A stretch of 64,000 nt of DNA from Streptomyces sp. ISL-100 (GCF_018614615.1 NZ_JAGGOK010000041.1:124001-188000), one strand, 5' to 3'; positions 25,674 through 34,244 are shown, counted from the first letter of the stretch. Notes: generated from the sequence alone by a model not told the origin. Program-made: numbers and translations.

Positions 25674-26705
25674 ATGGCTTTCCGTATGCCCGCCGAGTGG
25701 GCCCCGCACGAGCGCACCTGGATGGCGTGGCCCAGCCCCAACGTCACCTTCTCCGACGCCGATGAGCTCGCCGCCTCCCGCGCGGCCTGGGCGAGCGTCG
25801 CCCGCGCCGTACGCACCTACGAGCCGGTCACCGTGGTCTGCGGCCCCGGTCAGTCGGCCGGCGCCCGCGAACTGCTCGGCCCGGACATCGAGCTCGTCGA
25901 GCGTGAGCTGGACGACGCCTGGATGCGCGACATCGGCCCGACCTTCGTCAAGGACGACGAGACCGGCGAACTGGCCGCCGTGGACTGGGTGTTCAACGGC
26001 TGGGGCGCGCAGGACTGGGCGACCTGGGAGCACGACTCGAAGATCGCCGGCATGGTCGCCGATCTCGTGGGCGTACCCACGCTCTCCTCCCCCCTCGTCA
26101 ACGAGGGCGGCGGCATCCACGTCGACGGCGAGGGTACGGTCCTGCTCACCGAGACCGTCCAGCTCGGCCCCGAGCGCAACCCCCAGTGGACGCGCGAGCA
26201 GGTCGAGGCGGAGATCCACGCCAAGCTCGGCACGACAAAGGCGATCTGGCTGCCGCGCGGCCTGACCACCGACTACCCGCCGCACGGCTTCGGCACCCTC
26301 GGCCACGTCGACATCGTCGCGGCGTTCGCCGCGCCCGGTGTGGTCCTCGCCCACACCCAGCCGGACCCGTCGCACCCCGACCACGAGCCGTGCAAGGCGA
26401 ACGTCGAGCTGCTGCGCTCGCAGACGGACGCCAAGGGCCGCCCGCTCAAGGTCATCGAGGTGCCCGCCCCGACGAAGGTGAAGGTCGACGGCGACTGGGT
26501 CGACTACTCGTACATCAACCACTACCTCTGCAACGGCGGCGTGGTCCTGTGCGCCTTCGACGACCCGCGTGACGAGGAGGCGGCCGAGATCTTCCGCGGC
26601 CTCTTCCCCGACCGTACGGTCACCCTCGTCGACGCCCGCGAGATCTTCGCCGGCGGCGGCGGAATCCACTGCATCACCCAGCAGCAGCCCGCGACACACA
26701 GCTGA
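25674..26705 (+). CDS. Agmatine deiminase / peptidyl-arginine deiminase family protein
   Basis: The 343-residue protein belongs to the guanidino-group-modifying family that converts agmatine to N-carbamoylputrescine and ammonia. Conserved blocks are WMAWPSP, DDAWMRDIGPTFV, NEGGGIHVDGEGTVLLTE and GHVDIVAAFAAPGVVLA. The catalytic cysteine lies in FAGGGGIHCITQQQP. It starts 18 bases after ureC, clearly in one operon. The pairing of a guanidine deiminase with a urease-like enzyme suggests stepwise release of nitrogen from agmatine or a similar compound. No N-carbamoylputrescine amidase is present in the window. Confidence 0.9.
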   Translation: MAFRMPAEWAPHERTWMAWPSPNVTFSDADELAASRAAWASVARAVRTYEPVTVVCGPGQSAGARELLGPDIELVERELDDAWMRDIGPTFVKDDETGELAAVDWVFNGWGAQDWATWEHDSKIAGMVADLVGVPTLSSPLVNEGGGIHVDGEGTVLLTETVQLGPERNPQWTREQVEAEIHAKLGTTKAIWLPRGLTTDYPPHGFGTLGHVDIVAAFAAPGVVLAHTQPDPSHPDHEPCKANVELLRSQTDAKGRPLKVIEVPAPTKVKVDGDWVDYSYINHYLCNGGVVLCAFDDPRDEEAAEIFRGLFPDRTVTLVDAREIFAGGGGIHCITQQQPATHS

Positions 26706-26739
26706 TCGGGTAAAACATACGAGTGAACGAGAACGCCTC

Positions 26740-27375
26740 ATGACCGGGTCCGCGTCCGGCGACGCCGGCTCGGCGAAGCCGCCGTCCCGCCGTCGCAATT
26801 CCGCCCCGCCCCGCGAGACCGTGCTCGCCGCCGCCATGGCGAGCATCGCGGAGCACGGGCTGGAGCGGCTGACCATGGCCGGGCTCGGTCGTGAGGTCGG
26901 CATGAGCAGTGGGCACCTGCTCTATTACTTCCGCAGCAAGGACGAGCTGCTCCTCCAGACGCTGGAATGGAGCGAGGAGCAGCTCGGCATGGACCGCAGG
27001 GCCGCGCTCGCGCGTCAGGTCCCGGTACGCGAGCGCCTCGACGCGTACGTCGATCTGTACGTGCCGTCGGGGCCCCGCGATCCGCACTGGGCGCTGTGGC
27101 TGGAGCTCTGGAACCGTTCGCACGCCGTCGACGAGGAGGCCCGCGCCCGCCTCCTCGACATCGAGCTGTCCTGGCACCGCGATCTGGTGGCACTGCTCGT
27201 CGAGGGCGCTTCGCGCGCCGAACTGCGCACGGTGGTCGACGCCGACCGTTTCGCGACCCGGATACGGGCGCTGCTCGACGGCTTCAGCACGCATGTGGCG
27301 ATGGGGCTGCCGGGTTCGGAGCGGTCGCAGGTGCTGGCCCAGATCGCGGAGTTCCTGGACGAGACGCTCCGCTGA
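26740..27375 (+). CDS. TetR-family transcriptional regulator
   Basis: The 211-residue protein has a TetR N-terminal DNA-binding domain, ETVLAAAMASIAEHGLERLT then MAGLGREVGMSSGHLLYYFRSKDELLL (residues 25-70), and a helical ligand domain. It follows the agmatine deiminase gene by 34 bases and is probably the local regulator of the permease and urease-like operon. I chose the ATG at 26740 as the first in-frame start after that gene. The ligand is unknown; a polyamine or guanidine is likely from the context. Confidence 0.88.
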   Translation: MTGSASGDAGSAKPPSRRRNSAPPRETVLAAAMASIAEHGLERLTMAGLGREVGMSSGHLLYYFRSKDELLLQTLEWSEEQLGMDRRAALARQVPVRERLDAYVDLYVPSGPRDPHWALWLELWNRSHAVDEEARARLLDIELSWHRDLVALLVEGASRAELRTVVDADRFATRIRALLDGFSTHVAMGLPGSERSQVLAQIAEFLDETLR

Positions 27376-27523
27376 GTCCGCTGAGTCCACTGAACCCGGG
27401 CGCGGACGCATGTGAACACGTTCGGGTTGTACGTAATCGGGCGGATTGACCCCGTGTCCGATGGTGCGCTTGTATCCCCTTGAGTTCATCAGCACACGCA
27501 CACGCACACACGGGGGAACCACC

Positions 27524-28051
27524 ATGTCCATCGCCACACGGACCTTACGCATCTCACGCGTCGCTCTGGGCGCGGCGCTCGTCGCCGCCGTCACCGCGAC
27601 CGCGCTGCCCGCCGCGGCGGAATCCGCCGCGCCGCAGACCCGGCGCATCAGCGTCGCACCGGACGGCGCCCAGGCGAACGGCTCCTCGACCAGCCCGGTC
27701 GCGAGCGCCGACGGCCGCGTCGTCGCCTTCTCCTCGTACGCCTCCAACCTGGCGCCGGGAGACACCGCCCGTACCAACGACGTCTTCGTACGCGACGCCC
27801 GCGACGGCAAGCTCCGGCGCATCGCCCTGGAGGGTGCCGAGACGTCGGCGCCCGGGCTCAGTGCGAACGGCCGCTACCTCACCTTCAACGCGGACGACGG
27901 CACGCTGGGCGGATACTCGGTCCACGTAAGGGACTTGAGGACGGGGAAGACCGAGCGCGTGGCGCCGGTCCTCGACGACGGGTACGCCGCTTCGTACGGT
28001 ACGGCCGCGATCAGCGCGACCGGCCGTTACGTCGCCTTCTCGGGCGGGTGA
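27524..28051 (+). CDS. Secreted TolB-type beta-propeller protein, apparently truncated
   Basis: The 175-residue protein has a signal peptide (ALGAALVAAVTATALPAAA) and two to three PD40/WD40-like units: SPVASADGRVVAFSSYASNL, GLSANGRYLTFNAD and AISATGRYVAFSGG. Family members usually carry six or more such repeats and are two to three times as long. This frame stops right after a repeat core, so it is probably a deletion derivative. Codon 8 is TTA (27545-27547). No continuation of the propeller is visible in the following 300 bp in any frame. Confidence 0.65.
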   Translation: MSIATRTLRISRVALGAALVAAVTATALPAAAESAAPQTRRISVAPDGAQANGSSTSPVASADGRVVAFSSYASNLAPGDTARTNDVFVRDARDGKLRRIALEGAETSAPGLSANGRYLTFNADDGTLGGYSVHVRDLRTGKTERVAPVLDDGYAASYGTAAISATGRYVAFSGG

Positions 28052-28141
28052 TCGGTGGACCGATGGATCAGTCCTTGATCACGCCCGCCCGCATCGTGAG
28101 ACGGGGATACCACGCCACGCAAGACGTGCCAGACTGCCCTC

Positions 28142-28276
28142 GTGTTCTCGTTCGCCGTGATTATGGGCAGCAGGCGCGCCGGTCCCCAGTGACCGCTTCC
28201 GTATCACCACGTACGGCGCGGCCACCGTGCCCCAGACCCGCGCGCAGACCTCTCGCACCCGCGAGAGGTTTTTTCG
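28142..28276 (+). promoter_or_regulatory. Possible leader-peptide attenuator upstream of cimA
   Basis: A short frame at 28142-28192 (GTG start, VFSFAVIMGSRRAGPQ, TGA) is followed at 28249-28276 by a true intrinsic terminator: CCTCTCGC ACCC GCGAGAGG and six T residues. Strong U-tract terminators are rare in this genome, and this one lies about 95 bp before cimA. Branched-chain amino-acid genes of actinobacteria are often controlled by attenuation. I see no strong ribosome site for the leader frame, so this is a hypothesis. Confidence 0.4.
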
Positions 28277-28367
28277 TTTCCCGGCCCCACCACGGCCGGG
28301 GCGAGGTGCGCGCGATGATGGGGGCAAGTGGAGCCAGTCCTTCCACTCGACAGGAGTCCAGAAAGCC

Positions 28368-29969
28368 ATGACCTCTTCAGGCCCCGACGACAGTTTTCAC
28401 GTCTTCGACACCACGCTGCGCGACGGCGCCCAGCGCGAAGGCATCAATCTGACGGTCGCCGACAAGCTGACCATCGCCCGGCACCTGGACGACTTCGGCG
28501 TGGGCTTCATCGAGGGCGGCTGGCCCGGCGCCAACCCGCGCGACACCGAGTTCTTCTCGCGTGCGAAGGCCGAGATCAAGTTCAAGAACGCGCAGCTCGT
28601 GGCCTTCGGCGCCACCCGCCGCCCCGGCGCCAGGGCCGAGGACGACCCCCAGGTCGCGGCCCTTCTGGACTCCGGCGCCCCCGTGATCACCCTGGTCGCG
28701 AAGTCCCACGACCGCCATGTGGAACTCGCCCTGCGTACGACGCTCGACGAGAACATCGCGATGGTCCGCGACACGGTCTTCTACCTCCGCGCCCAGGGCC
28801 GCCGCGTCTTCGTGGACTGCGAGCACTTCTTCGACGGCTACCGCGCCAACGCCGAGTACGCCAAGTCGGTCGTACGGGCGGCCTCCGAGGCCGGCGCCGA
28901 CGTAGTCATCCTCTGCGACACCAATGGCGGCATGCTCCCCGCCCAGATCCAGGCCGTCGTCGCCACCGTCCTGGCCGACACCGGCGCGCGCCTGGGCATC
29001 CACGCGCAGGACGACACGGGCTGCGCGGTCGCGAACACCCTCGCTGCCGTCGACGCGGGCGCCACCCACGTCCAGTGCACGGCCAACGGCTACGGCGAGC
29101 GCGTGGGCAACGCCAACCTCTTCCCGGTTGTGGCAGCCCTGGAGCTGAAATACGGCAAGCAGGTGCTCCCGCCGGGCGCGCTCGCCGAGATGACCCGCAT
29201 CTCGCACGCCATCGCCGAGGTCGTCAACCTGACGCCCTCCACCCACCAGCCGTACGTCGGCGTCTCCGCCTTCGCGCACAAGGCCGGCCTGCACGCCTCC
29301 GCGATCAAGGTCGACCCCGACCTCTACCAGCACATCGACCCGGGCCTGGTCGGCAACCACATCCGGATGCTGGTCTCCGACATGGCGGGCCGCGCCTCGA
29401 TCGAGCTCAAGGGCAAGGAGCTCGGCGTCGACCTGGGCAACGACCGCGAGCTGGTCGGCCGCGTCGTCGCCCGCGTCAAGGAGCGCGAGCTCCGGGGCTA
29501 CACGTACGAAGCCGCCGACGCCTCCTTCGAGCTCCTCCTGCGCGAGGAGGCCGAGGGCCACGCTCTCAGCTACTTCCGTACGGAATCGTGGCGTGCCATC
29601 ACCGAGGACCGCCCCGACGGCAGCCACGCCAACGAGGCCACGGTGAAGCTGTGGGCCAAGGGCGAGCGCATCGTCGCCACGGCGGAGGGCAACGGCCCGG
29701 TCAACGCCCTCGACCGGGCCCTGCGTGTCGGCCTGGAGCGGATCTACCCGCAGCTCGCCAAGCTGGAACTGGTCGACTACAAGGTCCGCATCCTGGAGGG
29801 CAAGCACGGCACCGAGTCCACGACCCGCGTCCTGATCACCACGGGCGACGGCGAGGGCGACTGGTCCACGGTCGGCGTCGGCGAGAACGTCATCGCGGCG
29901 TCCTGGCAGGCCCTGGAGGACGCGTACACCTACGGCCTCCTGAAGGCGGGCGTCGAGCCGGCGGAGTAG
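28368..29969 (+). CDS. cimA: Citramalate synthase (2-isopropylmalate synthase family)
   Basis: The 533-residue protein is a DRE-TIM metallolyase: DTTLRDGAQREGINLTVADK, EGGWPGANPRD, CDTNGG, GIHAQDDTGCAVAN and a C-terminal LeuA-type regulatory domain. The sequence fits the CimA subgroup (pyruvate + acetyl-CoA to citramalate, a threonine-independent route to isoleucine) rather than LeuA. The ATG at 28368 (MTSSGPDD) follows GGAG. Its upstream region has a possible attenuator. leuB, leuC and leuD elsewhere in the window could carry citramalate onward to 2-oxobutyrate. Confidence 0.93.
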   Translation: MTSSGPDDSFHVFDTTLRDGAQREGINLTVADKLTIARHLDDFGVGFIEGGWPGANPRDTEFFSRAKAEIKFKNAQLVAFGATRRPGARAEDDPQVAALLDSGAPVITLVAKSHDRHVELALRTTLDENIAMVRDTVFYLRAQGRRVFVDCEHFFDGYRANAEYAKSVVRAASEAGADVVILCDTNGGMLPAQIQAVVATVLADTGARLGIHAQDDTGCAVANTLAAVDAGATHVQCTANGYGERVGNANLFPVVAALELKYGKQVLPPGALAEMTRISHAIAEVVNLTPSTHQPYVGVSAFAHKAGLHASAIKVDPDLYQHIDPGLVGNHIRMLVSDMAGRASIELKGKELGVDLGNDRELVGRVVARVKERELRGYTYEAADASFELLLREEAEGHALSYFRTESWRAITEDRPDGSHANEATVKLWAKGERIVATAEGNGPVNALDRALRVGLERIYPQLAKLELVDYKVRILEGKHGTESTTRVLITTGDGEGDWSTVGVGENVIAASWQALEDAYTYGLLKAGVEPAE

Positions 29970-30072
29970 GTCGGCCGCCGGACGGGTGTGGTGCGCGGAC
30001 GGTGCCCGCGTCCGCGCACACACAGCTAAACCCATATGTCTTAAAATGCGGCCATTCGGGTAGCTTTTAAGT

Positions 30073-31398
30073 ATGAGGACACGACTGTTCTCCACCCTGT
30101 CAGGGCTGCTGCTCTCGATCGCGGCGGCCGTACTCGCTGTGGCTCCCGGCGCGCAGGCGGCCACGGGGCTCGATGCTGCGGCGGACTCGCTGCGTCAGGG
30201 ACCGGTGTACGTCGATCAGCGTGCCCGCGATCAGCTGCCGCCCCGCGAGGCCGACGCGCTGGAGGAGAAGATCCTCGACGCCGGAAAGCCGGTCTTCGTC
30301 GCCGTACTCCCGCAGAGCGCGGAGTTCCCGGAGGACGGCCTGCTGGCTGACCTGCGGACCAAGACCGGGATCACCGGGGTGTACGCCGTCAGGCTCGGCG
30401 ACGCTTTCGACGCGGGCGCCGACTCCGCCGTGATGTCGCGCCAGGCGGTCGACAACCTCACCGCGTCCGTCGAGCCGGCGGGCGGCCTGGACGCCGTCAC
30501 CCAGCTGAACACCTTCGTCGACGACGCACTTGATCAGGCCAGGGGCGGCGCCCCCAACACCTGGGACGGCGCGAGCCAAGGGCCCTCTTCCGTAGTCGGA
30601 CTGGTCACCTTCGGTCTGGTGCTCGTCGCCGGCGCCGCCGGTGTGTTCCTGGTGGCCAAGCGCAATCGCGGGCGGCGGGCGGCGCAGGAGCGGGCCGCGC
30701 TGGAGAAGGTGCGGGTGGTCGTCGACGAGGACATCACCGCGTTCGGCGAGACCCTGGAACGCCTCGACTTCCATCCCGCCGAACCGGGCGCGGACGACGC
30801 GATGCGCGCCGACTACGAGCGGGCCCTGGACGCGTACGAGAGGGCCAAGTCGGCCATGGCCAAGGCGACCAAGGCCGGCGACGCCCGCGCGGTCACCCAG
30901 GCGCTGGAGGACGGCCGCTTCTCGCTGGCCGTGCTCGCCGCGCGCCGCGAAGGCAAGCCGCTGCCCGAACGACGCCCGCCCTGCTTCTTCGACCCGCGCC
31001 ACGGCCCGTCCACGGCCGACGTCGACTGGGCTCCGGCCGGCGGCACCACACGCAGGGTGCCGGTCTGCGCGGCGGACGCGACCCGGCTGGCGGAGGGCCA
31101 GGACCCGATGTCCCGCATGGTCGAGACGGCGGACGGCCGCCGCCCGTACTGGGAGGCGGGACCGGCGTACGCCCCATGGATCGGCGGCTACTACGGCGGC
31201 GGCCTCCTGCCCGGCCTGCTGATGGGCACGATGCTCGGCTCGATGCTCTCCGCCCCCGCGTACGCCGACTCCGGTATGGGCGGTTACGAGGGCGGAGATT
31301 TCTCCGGAGGCGACTTCAACGCCGGGGACTTCGGCGGCGGAGGCGACGTCGGCGGTGGCTTCGGCGGCGGAGGCGACTTCGGCGGTGGCGGCTTCTAG
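30073..31398 (+). CDS. Hypothetical membrane-anchored protein with a Gly-rich tail
   Basis: The 441-residue protein has a signal peptide (residues 1-29, cleavage after AQA), an extracytoplasmic domain of about 140 residues, a transmembrane helix (VGLVTFGLVLVAGAAGVFLV, about 178-197), and a cytoplasmic helical region with RAAQERAALEKVRVVVDEDI. The C-terminus has a short hydrophobic stretch (GLLPGLLMGTMLGSML) and ends in a Gly/Asp/Phe-rich tail with repeats such as GGGGDFGGGGF. It loosely resembles TPM-type membrane proteins of Streptomyces. I do not recognise a function. Confidence 0.75.
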   Translation: MRTRLFSTLSGLLLSIAAAVLAVAPGAQAATGLDAAADSLRQGPVYVDQRARDQLPPREADALEEKILDAGKPVFVAVLPQSAEFPEDGLLADLRTKTGITGVYAVRLGDAFDAGADSAVMSRQAVDNLTASVEPAGGLDAVTQLNTFVDDALDQARGGAPNTWDGASQGPSSVVGLVTFGLVLVAGAAGVFLVAKRNRGRRAAQERAALEKVRVVVDEDITAFGETLERLDFHPAEPGADDAMRADYERALDAYERAKSAMAKATKAGDARAVTQALEDGRFSLAVLAARREGKPLPERRPPCFFDPRHGPSTADVDWAPAGGTTRRVPVCAADATRLAEGQDPMSRMVETADGRRPYWEAGPAYAPWIGGYYGGGLLPGLLMGTMLGSMLSAPAYADSGMGGYEGGDFSGGDFNAGDFGGGGDVGGGFGGGGDFGGGGF

Positions 31399-31604
31399 GC
31401 GGTTGCGCCGAGGAACGCCGTCCAGGCCGTCCAGGCGCCGGGCGAGACCGTGAGTACGGGCCCGTCCGTGACCTTCGAGTCACGGACGTGCACGGCACGG
31501 GACTCGGCGGCGACCTCGACGCAATTACCGCCGGTGTCGCTGCTGTAGCTCGACTTGAACCAGACCGGACCGTCCGAGAGGTCCAGCTGCGCTGCGCGGG
31601 TCAT
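31395..31604 (-). CDS. DUF397 protein
   Basis: This 69-residue protein shows the DUF397 pattern, WFKSSYSSDTGGNCVEVA then AVHVRDSK and WTAFL. DUF397 genes almost always accompany an XRE regulator and often an ATP-binding protein, as here. The ATG overlaps the stop of the XRE gene upstream by 4 bases (ATGA). The 3' end overlaps the convergent membrane-protein gene by 4 bases. Confidence 0.9.
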   Translation of the reverse strand: MTRAAQLDLSDGPVWFKSSYSSDTGGNCVEVAAESRAVHVRDSKVTDGPVLTVSPGAWTAWTAFLGATA

Positions 31605-32500
31605 GTCACTCCTAGCAGTTCGTCCAGCAGGCCCATGCTGTCCTGAACCGAAAGAGCCTGCGAGCGCAGCATCCCATATTTCTGTTGATACACACTGACT
31701 TCGTCGGGGTCATCGGCCAGGAAGCTCGCGTAGTGCACCTCGAGATAGGCGAGTTGATCGTGGTCGGGGGTCTCCAGCAGCACGAAAGGACCCGCGAGGC
31801 CGGCGTGGATCTCCCGCTCGATCGGCATGATCTGAAGCCCCAGAAAGGGCAGTTCGGCGCACTGGCGCAGTCGCAGGATCTGCTCCCGCATCACCGCACG
31901 TCCGCCGATGGGGCGCCGTAAGACCGACTCCTCCAGCAAGAAGCTCATCATCGGCGGCCATGGTGTGCGCTGAAACAGCTTCTGCCGGTCGAACCGTGCG
32001 GACACGCTCTCGTCCAGTTGCTCCTTGTTGAGCGGCGGGTAGAGGCAGGAGAACACGGCTCGGGCGTACTCCTCGGTCTGGAGCAGTCCGGGCACGACGT
32101 GGTTCTCGTACGAGAGCAGGGTCAGCGCCAGCGCTTCGTAGTCGATGAAGTCCTGGGCGAAGACCGGGTACCGCTCCCGCTCCGGCATCTGCTCCACACC
32201 GACCGCGAGGGCCCCACCCGTGTTCAGGAGTTCATCCAGTTGATGGGCGAAATCGGGCTGGAGGGGGCGTCTGCCCTGCTCGATGGAGGCGATGGTGTCC
32301 ACGTGCACGCACACGCGCTCGGCGAGCTGCGGCTGCGTCAGGCGTGCGCGCCTGCGGAAGTGGCTGAGCTGGGCGCCGACCAGGTGCCATGAGGGGTTCT
32401 TCTTGCGCTTGTTCGCCGGGTGCATGGATGCTGCCTTCCCGCCCGCGGCCGTACTCGACCGGTTCTGGGTCGTACCAACGATCTGTACGACTTCACTCAT
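31601..32500 (-). CDS. XRE-family regulator with DUF5753 (Scr1-type)
   Basis: The 299-residue protein has a helix-turn-helix (RLTQPQLAERVCVHVDTIASIEQGRRPLQPD) and then the long DUF5753 domain that begins near FIDYEALALTLLSYENHVVPGLLQTEEYARA. These regulators pair with DUF397 partners and affect development or antibiotic production in Streptomyces. A shorter start at MHPANKRKKN (near 32425) is possible. The ATP-binding gene at 32537 is divergent, completing the XRE/DUF397/ATP-binding set. Confidence 0.9.
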   Translation of the reverse strand: MSEVVQIVGTTQNRSSTAAGGKAASMHPANKRKKNPSWHLVGAQLSHFRRRARLTQPQLAERVCVHVDTIASIEQGRRPLQPDFAHQLDELLNTGGALAVGVEQMPERERYPVFAQDFIDYEALALTLLSYENHVVPGLLQTEEYARAVFSCLYPPLNKEQLDESVSARFDRQKLFQRTPWPPMMSFLLEESVLRRPIGGRAVMREQILRLRQCAELPFLGLQIMPIEREIHAGLAGPFVLLETPDHDQLAYLEVHYASFLADDPDEVSVYQQKYGMLRSQALSVQDSMGLLDELLGVT

Positions 32501-32536
32501 TGGTCCACTCTAGTCACGGACTGTGACAGTGGTGGC

Positions 32537-33601
32537 ATGAATGAAGGAACCCAACAGCCTTGCTTCCGCGAAGTGTTCTACCGGCGCGAGCGGCGATCCG
32601 TGCCTGCTGCCAGGGGGTTCGCCGCGCAGGCGCTCCGCGCCTGGGGGGTCGTGGACCGCGCGGACGAGGTGCTGCTCTGCGTGAGCGAGCTGACCACCAA
32701 TGCCCTGCTCCACGGCGTCCCGCCCGGCCGGGGCTTTCGGCTTCACCTCCACCTGGAGTGCGACGGCCGGCTCCGCGTCGAGGTCCACGACAGTGGCCCG
32801 GGGGAGGTCCGCGCCCGGCAGTCGGACGACCCGATGGGCGTCGGCGGCCGGGGGCTGCCGCTGGTGGCCGCACTCGCGGACAAGTGGGGCGTGACGCAGC
32901 GGCGCCCGGGCAAGGTGGTGTGGTGCGAGTTCTCAGACCTGCGGGGCCGCGTTCTTGATCGCGGAGATGTCGAAGGTCAGCTTGACCTTGTCGCTGACCA
33001 TCACCCCGCCGGTCTCCAGCGCCGCGTTCCAGGTCAGGCCCCAGGCGGAGCGCAGGATCTCCGCGCTGCCCTCGAAGCCGACGCGCTCGTTGCCGTACAC
33101 GTCCGTCGCGGAGCCGTTGAATTCCAGGTCGATGGCGAGCGGCTTGGTGACGTCCTTGATGGTCAGGTCGCCCTTGATCCGGTAGTTGTGACCGCCGAGC
33201 TGCTCCGCCGACGTGGAGCGGAAGGTCATGAGGGGGAACTGCTCCGCGTCGAAGAAGTCGCCGCTGCGCAGGTGACCGTCGCGGTCGCCGATGCCGGTGT
33301 CGATGCTGGCGATCTTGACGTCGATCGCGGCGGCGGAGCCGGACGGGTCGGACCCGTTCAGGGACAGCGTGCCCTCGTGGTCGGCGAAGCTGCCCCGGAC
33401 ATTGGTGACCATGGCGTGGCGGACCGTGAAGCCGATGCTGCTGTGCGCCGGGTCGATGGTGTAGTCGCCGGTCAGGGCGGCCAGGGCCGGGTCCACCGCG
33501 AGGGTGGTGGTCGCGGCGGGGGTGGTGGTGTTCTTGCGGTTGAACAGAGCCATGGCTCCTCCTCGGGTGGTTTGTTTAACCTTCAACGAGATTCACTGTA
33601 G
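32537..33601 (+). CDS. ATP-binding regulator (HATPase_c) with a non-homologous antisense read-through tail
   Basis: The first 135 or so codons encode a GHKL ATPase domain of the anti-sigma type: CVSELTTNALLHG, LRVEVHDSGPGE and VGGRGLPLVAALADKWGV, ending VVWCEF. Beyond about 32942 the frame meets no stop and runs to 33601, fully antisense to the YceI gene. That tail is Gly/Val/Arg/Asp-rich shadow sequence without homology. Family members stop soon after VWCEF. A one-base shift near the end of the domain would give a stop at 32958. The gene either lost its stop or carries a small frameshift. Confidence 0.7.
   Translation: MNEGTQQPCFREVFYRRERRSVPAARGFAAQALRAWGVVDRADEVLLCVSELTTNALLHGVPPGRGFRLHLHLECDGRLRVEVHDSGPGEVRARQSDDPMGVGGRGLPLVAALADKWGVTQRRPGKVVWCEFSDLRGRVLDRGDVEGQLDLVADHHPAGLQRRVPGQAPGGAQDLRAALEADALVAVHVRRGAVEFQVDGERLGDVLDGQVALDPVVVTAELLRRRGAEGHEGELLRVEEVAAAQVTVAVADAGVDAGDLDVDRGGGAGRVGPVQGQRALVVGEAAPDIGDHGVADREADAAVRRVDGVVAGQGGQGRVHREGGGRGGGGGVLAVEQSHGSSSGGLFNLQRDSL
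32933..33553 (-). CDS. YceI-family lipid-binding protein
   Basis: The 206-residue protein has the YceI lipocalin-like beta-barrel pattern: GDYTIDPAHSSIGFTVRHAMVTNVRGSF, VDVKIAS-type strands, GHLRSGDFFDAEQFPLMTFRST, GDLTIKDVTKPLAIDLEF and a C-terminal strand. YceI proteins bind isoprenoids or similar lipids. No signal peptide is present, and the N-terminus (MALFNRKNTTTPAA) precedes the domain. The ATG at 33553 follows GAGGAG, so the longer ORF to 33586 is not needed. It overlaps antisense with the tail of the upstream ATP-binding frame. Confidence 0.9.
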   Translation of the reverse strand: MALFNRKNTTTPAATTTLAVDPALAALTGDYTIDPAHSSIGFTVRHAMVTNVRGSFADHEGTLSLNGSDPSGSAAAIDVKIASIDTGIGDRDGHLRSGDFFDAEQFPLMTFRSTSAEQLGGHNYRIKGDLTIKDVTKPLAIDLEFNGSATDVYGNERVGFEGSAEILRSAWGLTWNAALETGGVMVSDKVKLTFDISAIKNAAPQV

Positions 33602-33709
33602 ACCCGTGTCGTTCAAAATTCAACATCTGGAGTCGAAGGCCTTCCGAGGCCCTCTGGTGACGCGCGTATCGTGGGAAATCAGTGATCCGCCAGGTCCTCC
33701 CGGAGGGCG

Positions 33710-34204
33710 GTGTGCGCAGTGGTCGAGCGTCGGATACTGGGTCCTGAGGGCGGCGAGCTCTATCAGCCGGAGGGGGCGTGCGGAGACCGGTTCCTCATCA
33801 ACAGTGGTGAATGGGGAGGCCGGTTCGCGCTGGTCGAGCACCGGCTGCCGCCGAAGGTGCTCGCAGCCCCCGTGCACAAGCACACCCGCGAGGACGAGTT
33901 CAGCTTCGTCCTCGCGGGTTCGGTCGGTGCGAGGTTCGGCGACGAGGAAGTCGTAGCCAGGCCCGGCGACCTCGTGTTCAAGCCGCGCGACGAGTGGCAC
34001 ACGTTCTGGAACGCCGGCGAGACACCGGCCCGGTTGCTGGAGATCATCTCTCCGGGAGGCCTGGAAGAGCTGTTCCGATGGCTCGACCGGCTGAGCGAGG
34101 AGCTGAGCCCGCAGGAGTTGCAGCAGAAGATCGGGCCGTACGGCTGCTCCGCCGACATGGCAGCGACCATGGCGCTCGTCGAGAAGCACGGGCTGGTCTT
34201 CTAG
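33710..34204 (+). CDS. Cupin-domain protein
   Basis: The 164-residue protein has a single cupin barrel. Motif 1 is VHKHTREDEFSFVLAGSVGARFGDEE and motif 2 is GDLVFKPRDEWHTFWNAGETPARLLEIISPGG. The metal-binding histidines and glutamate are present. A C-terminal helix (ELFRWLDRLSEEL) follows. It starts at GTG 33710 or GTG 33719. The substrate is unknown; most such small cupins are isomerases, dioxygenases or binding proteins. Confidence 0.85.
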   Translation: MCAVVERRILGPEGGELYQPEGACGDRFLINSGEWGGRFALVEHRLPPKVLAAPVHKHTREDEFSFVLAGSVGARFGDEEVVARPGDLVFKPRDEWHTFWNAGETPARLLEIISPGGLEELFRWLDRLSEELSPQELQQKIGPYGCSADMAATMALVEKHGLVF

Positions 34205-34244
34205 CCGTCGCGCGACGGGCACGCGCGGCGTCTGTGGCGGCCGT

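Noticed and set aside
23901..26903. A 1000-residue minus-strand frame opposite ureC and the agmatine deiminase gene
   Set aside because: It is the antisense shadow of two clear enzyme genes and has the usual Val/Asp/Arg/Gly-rich composition of such frames.
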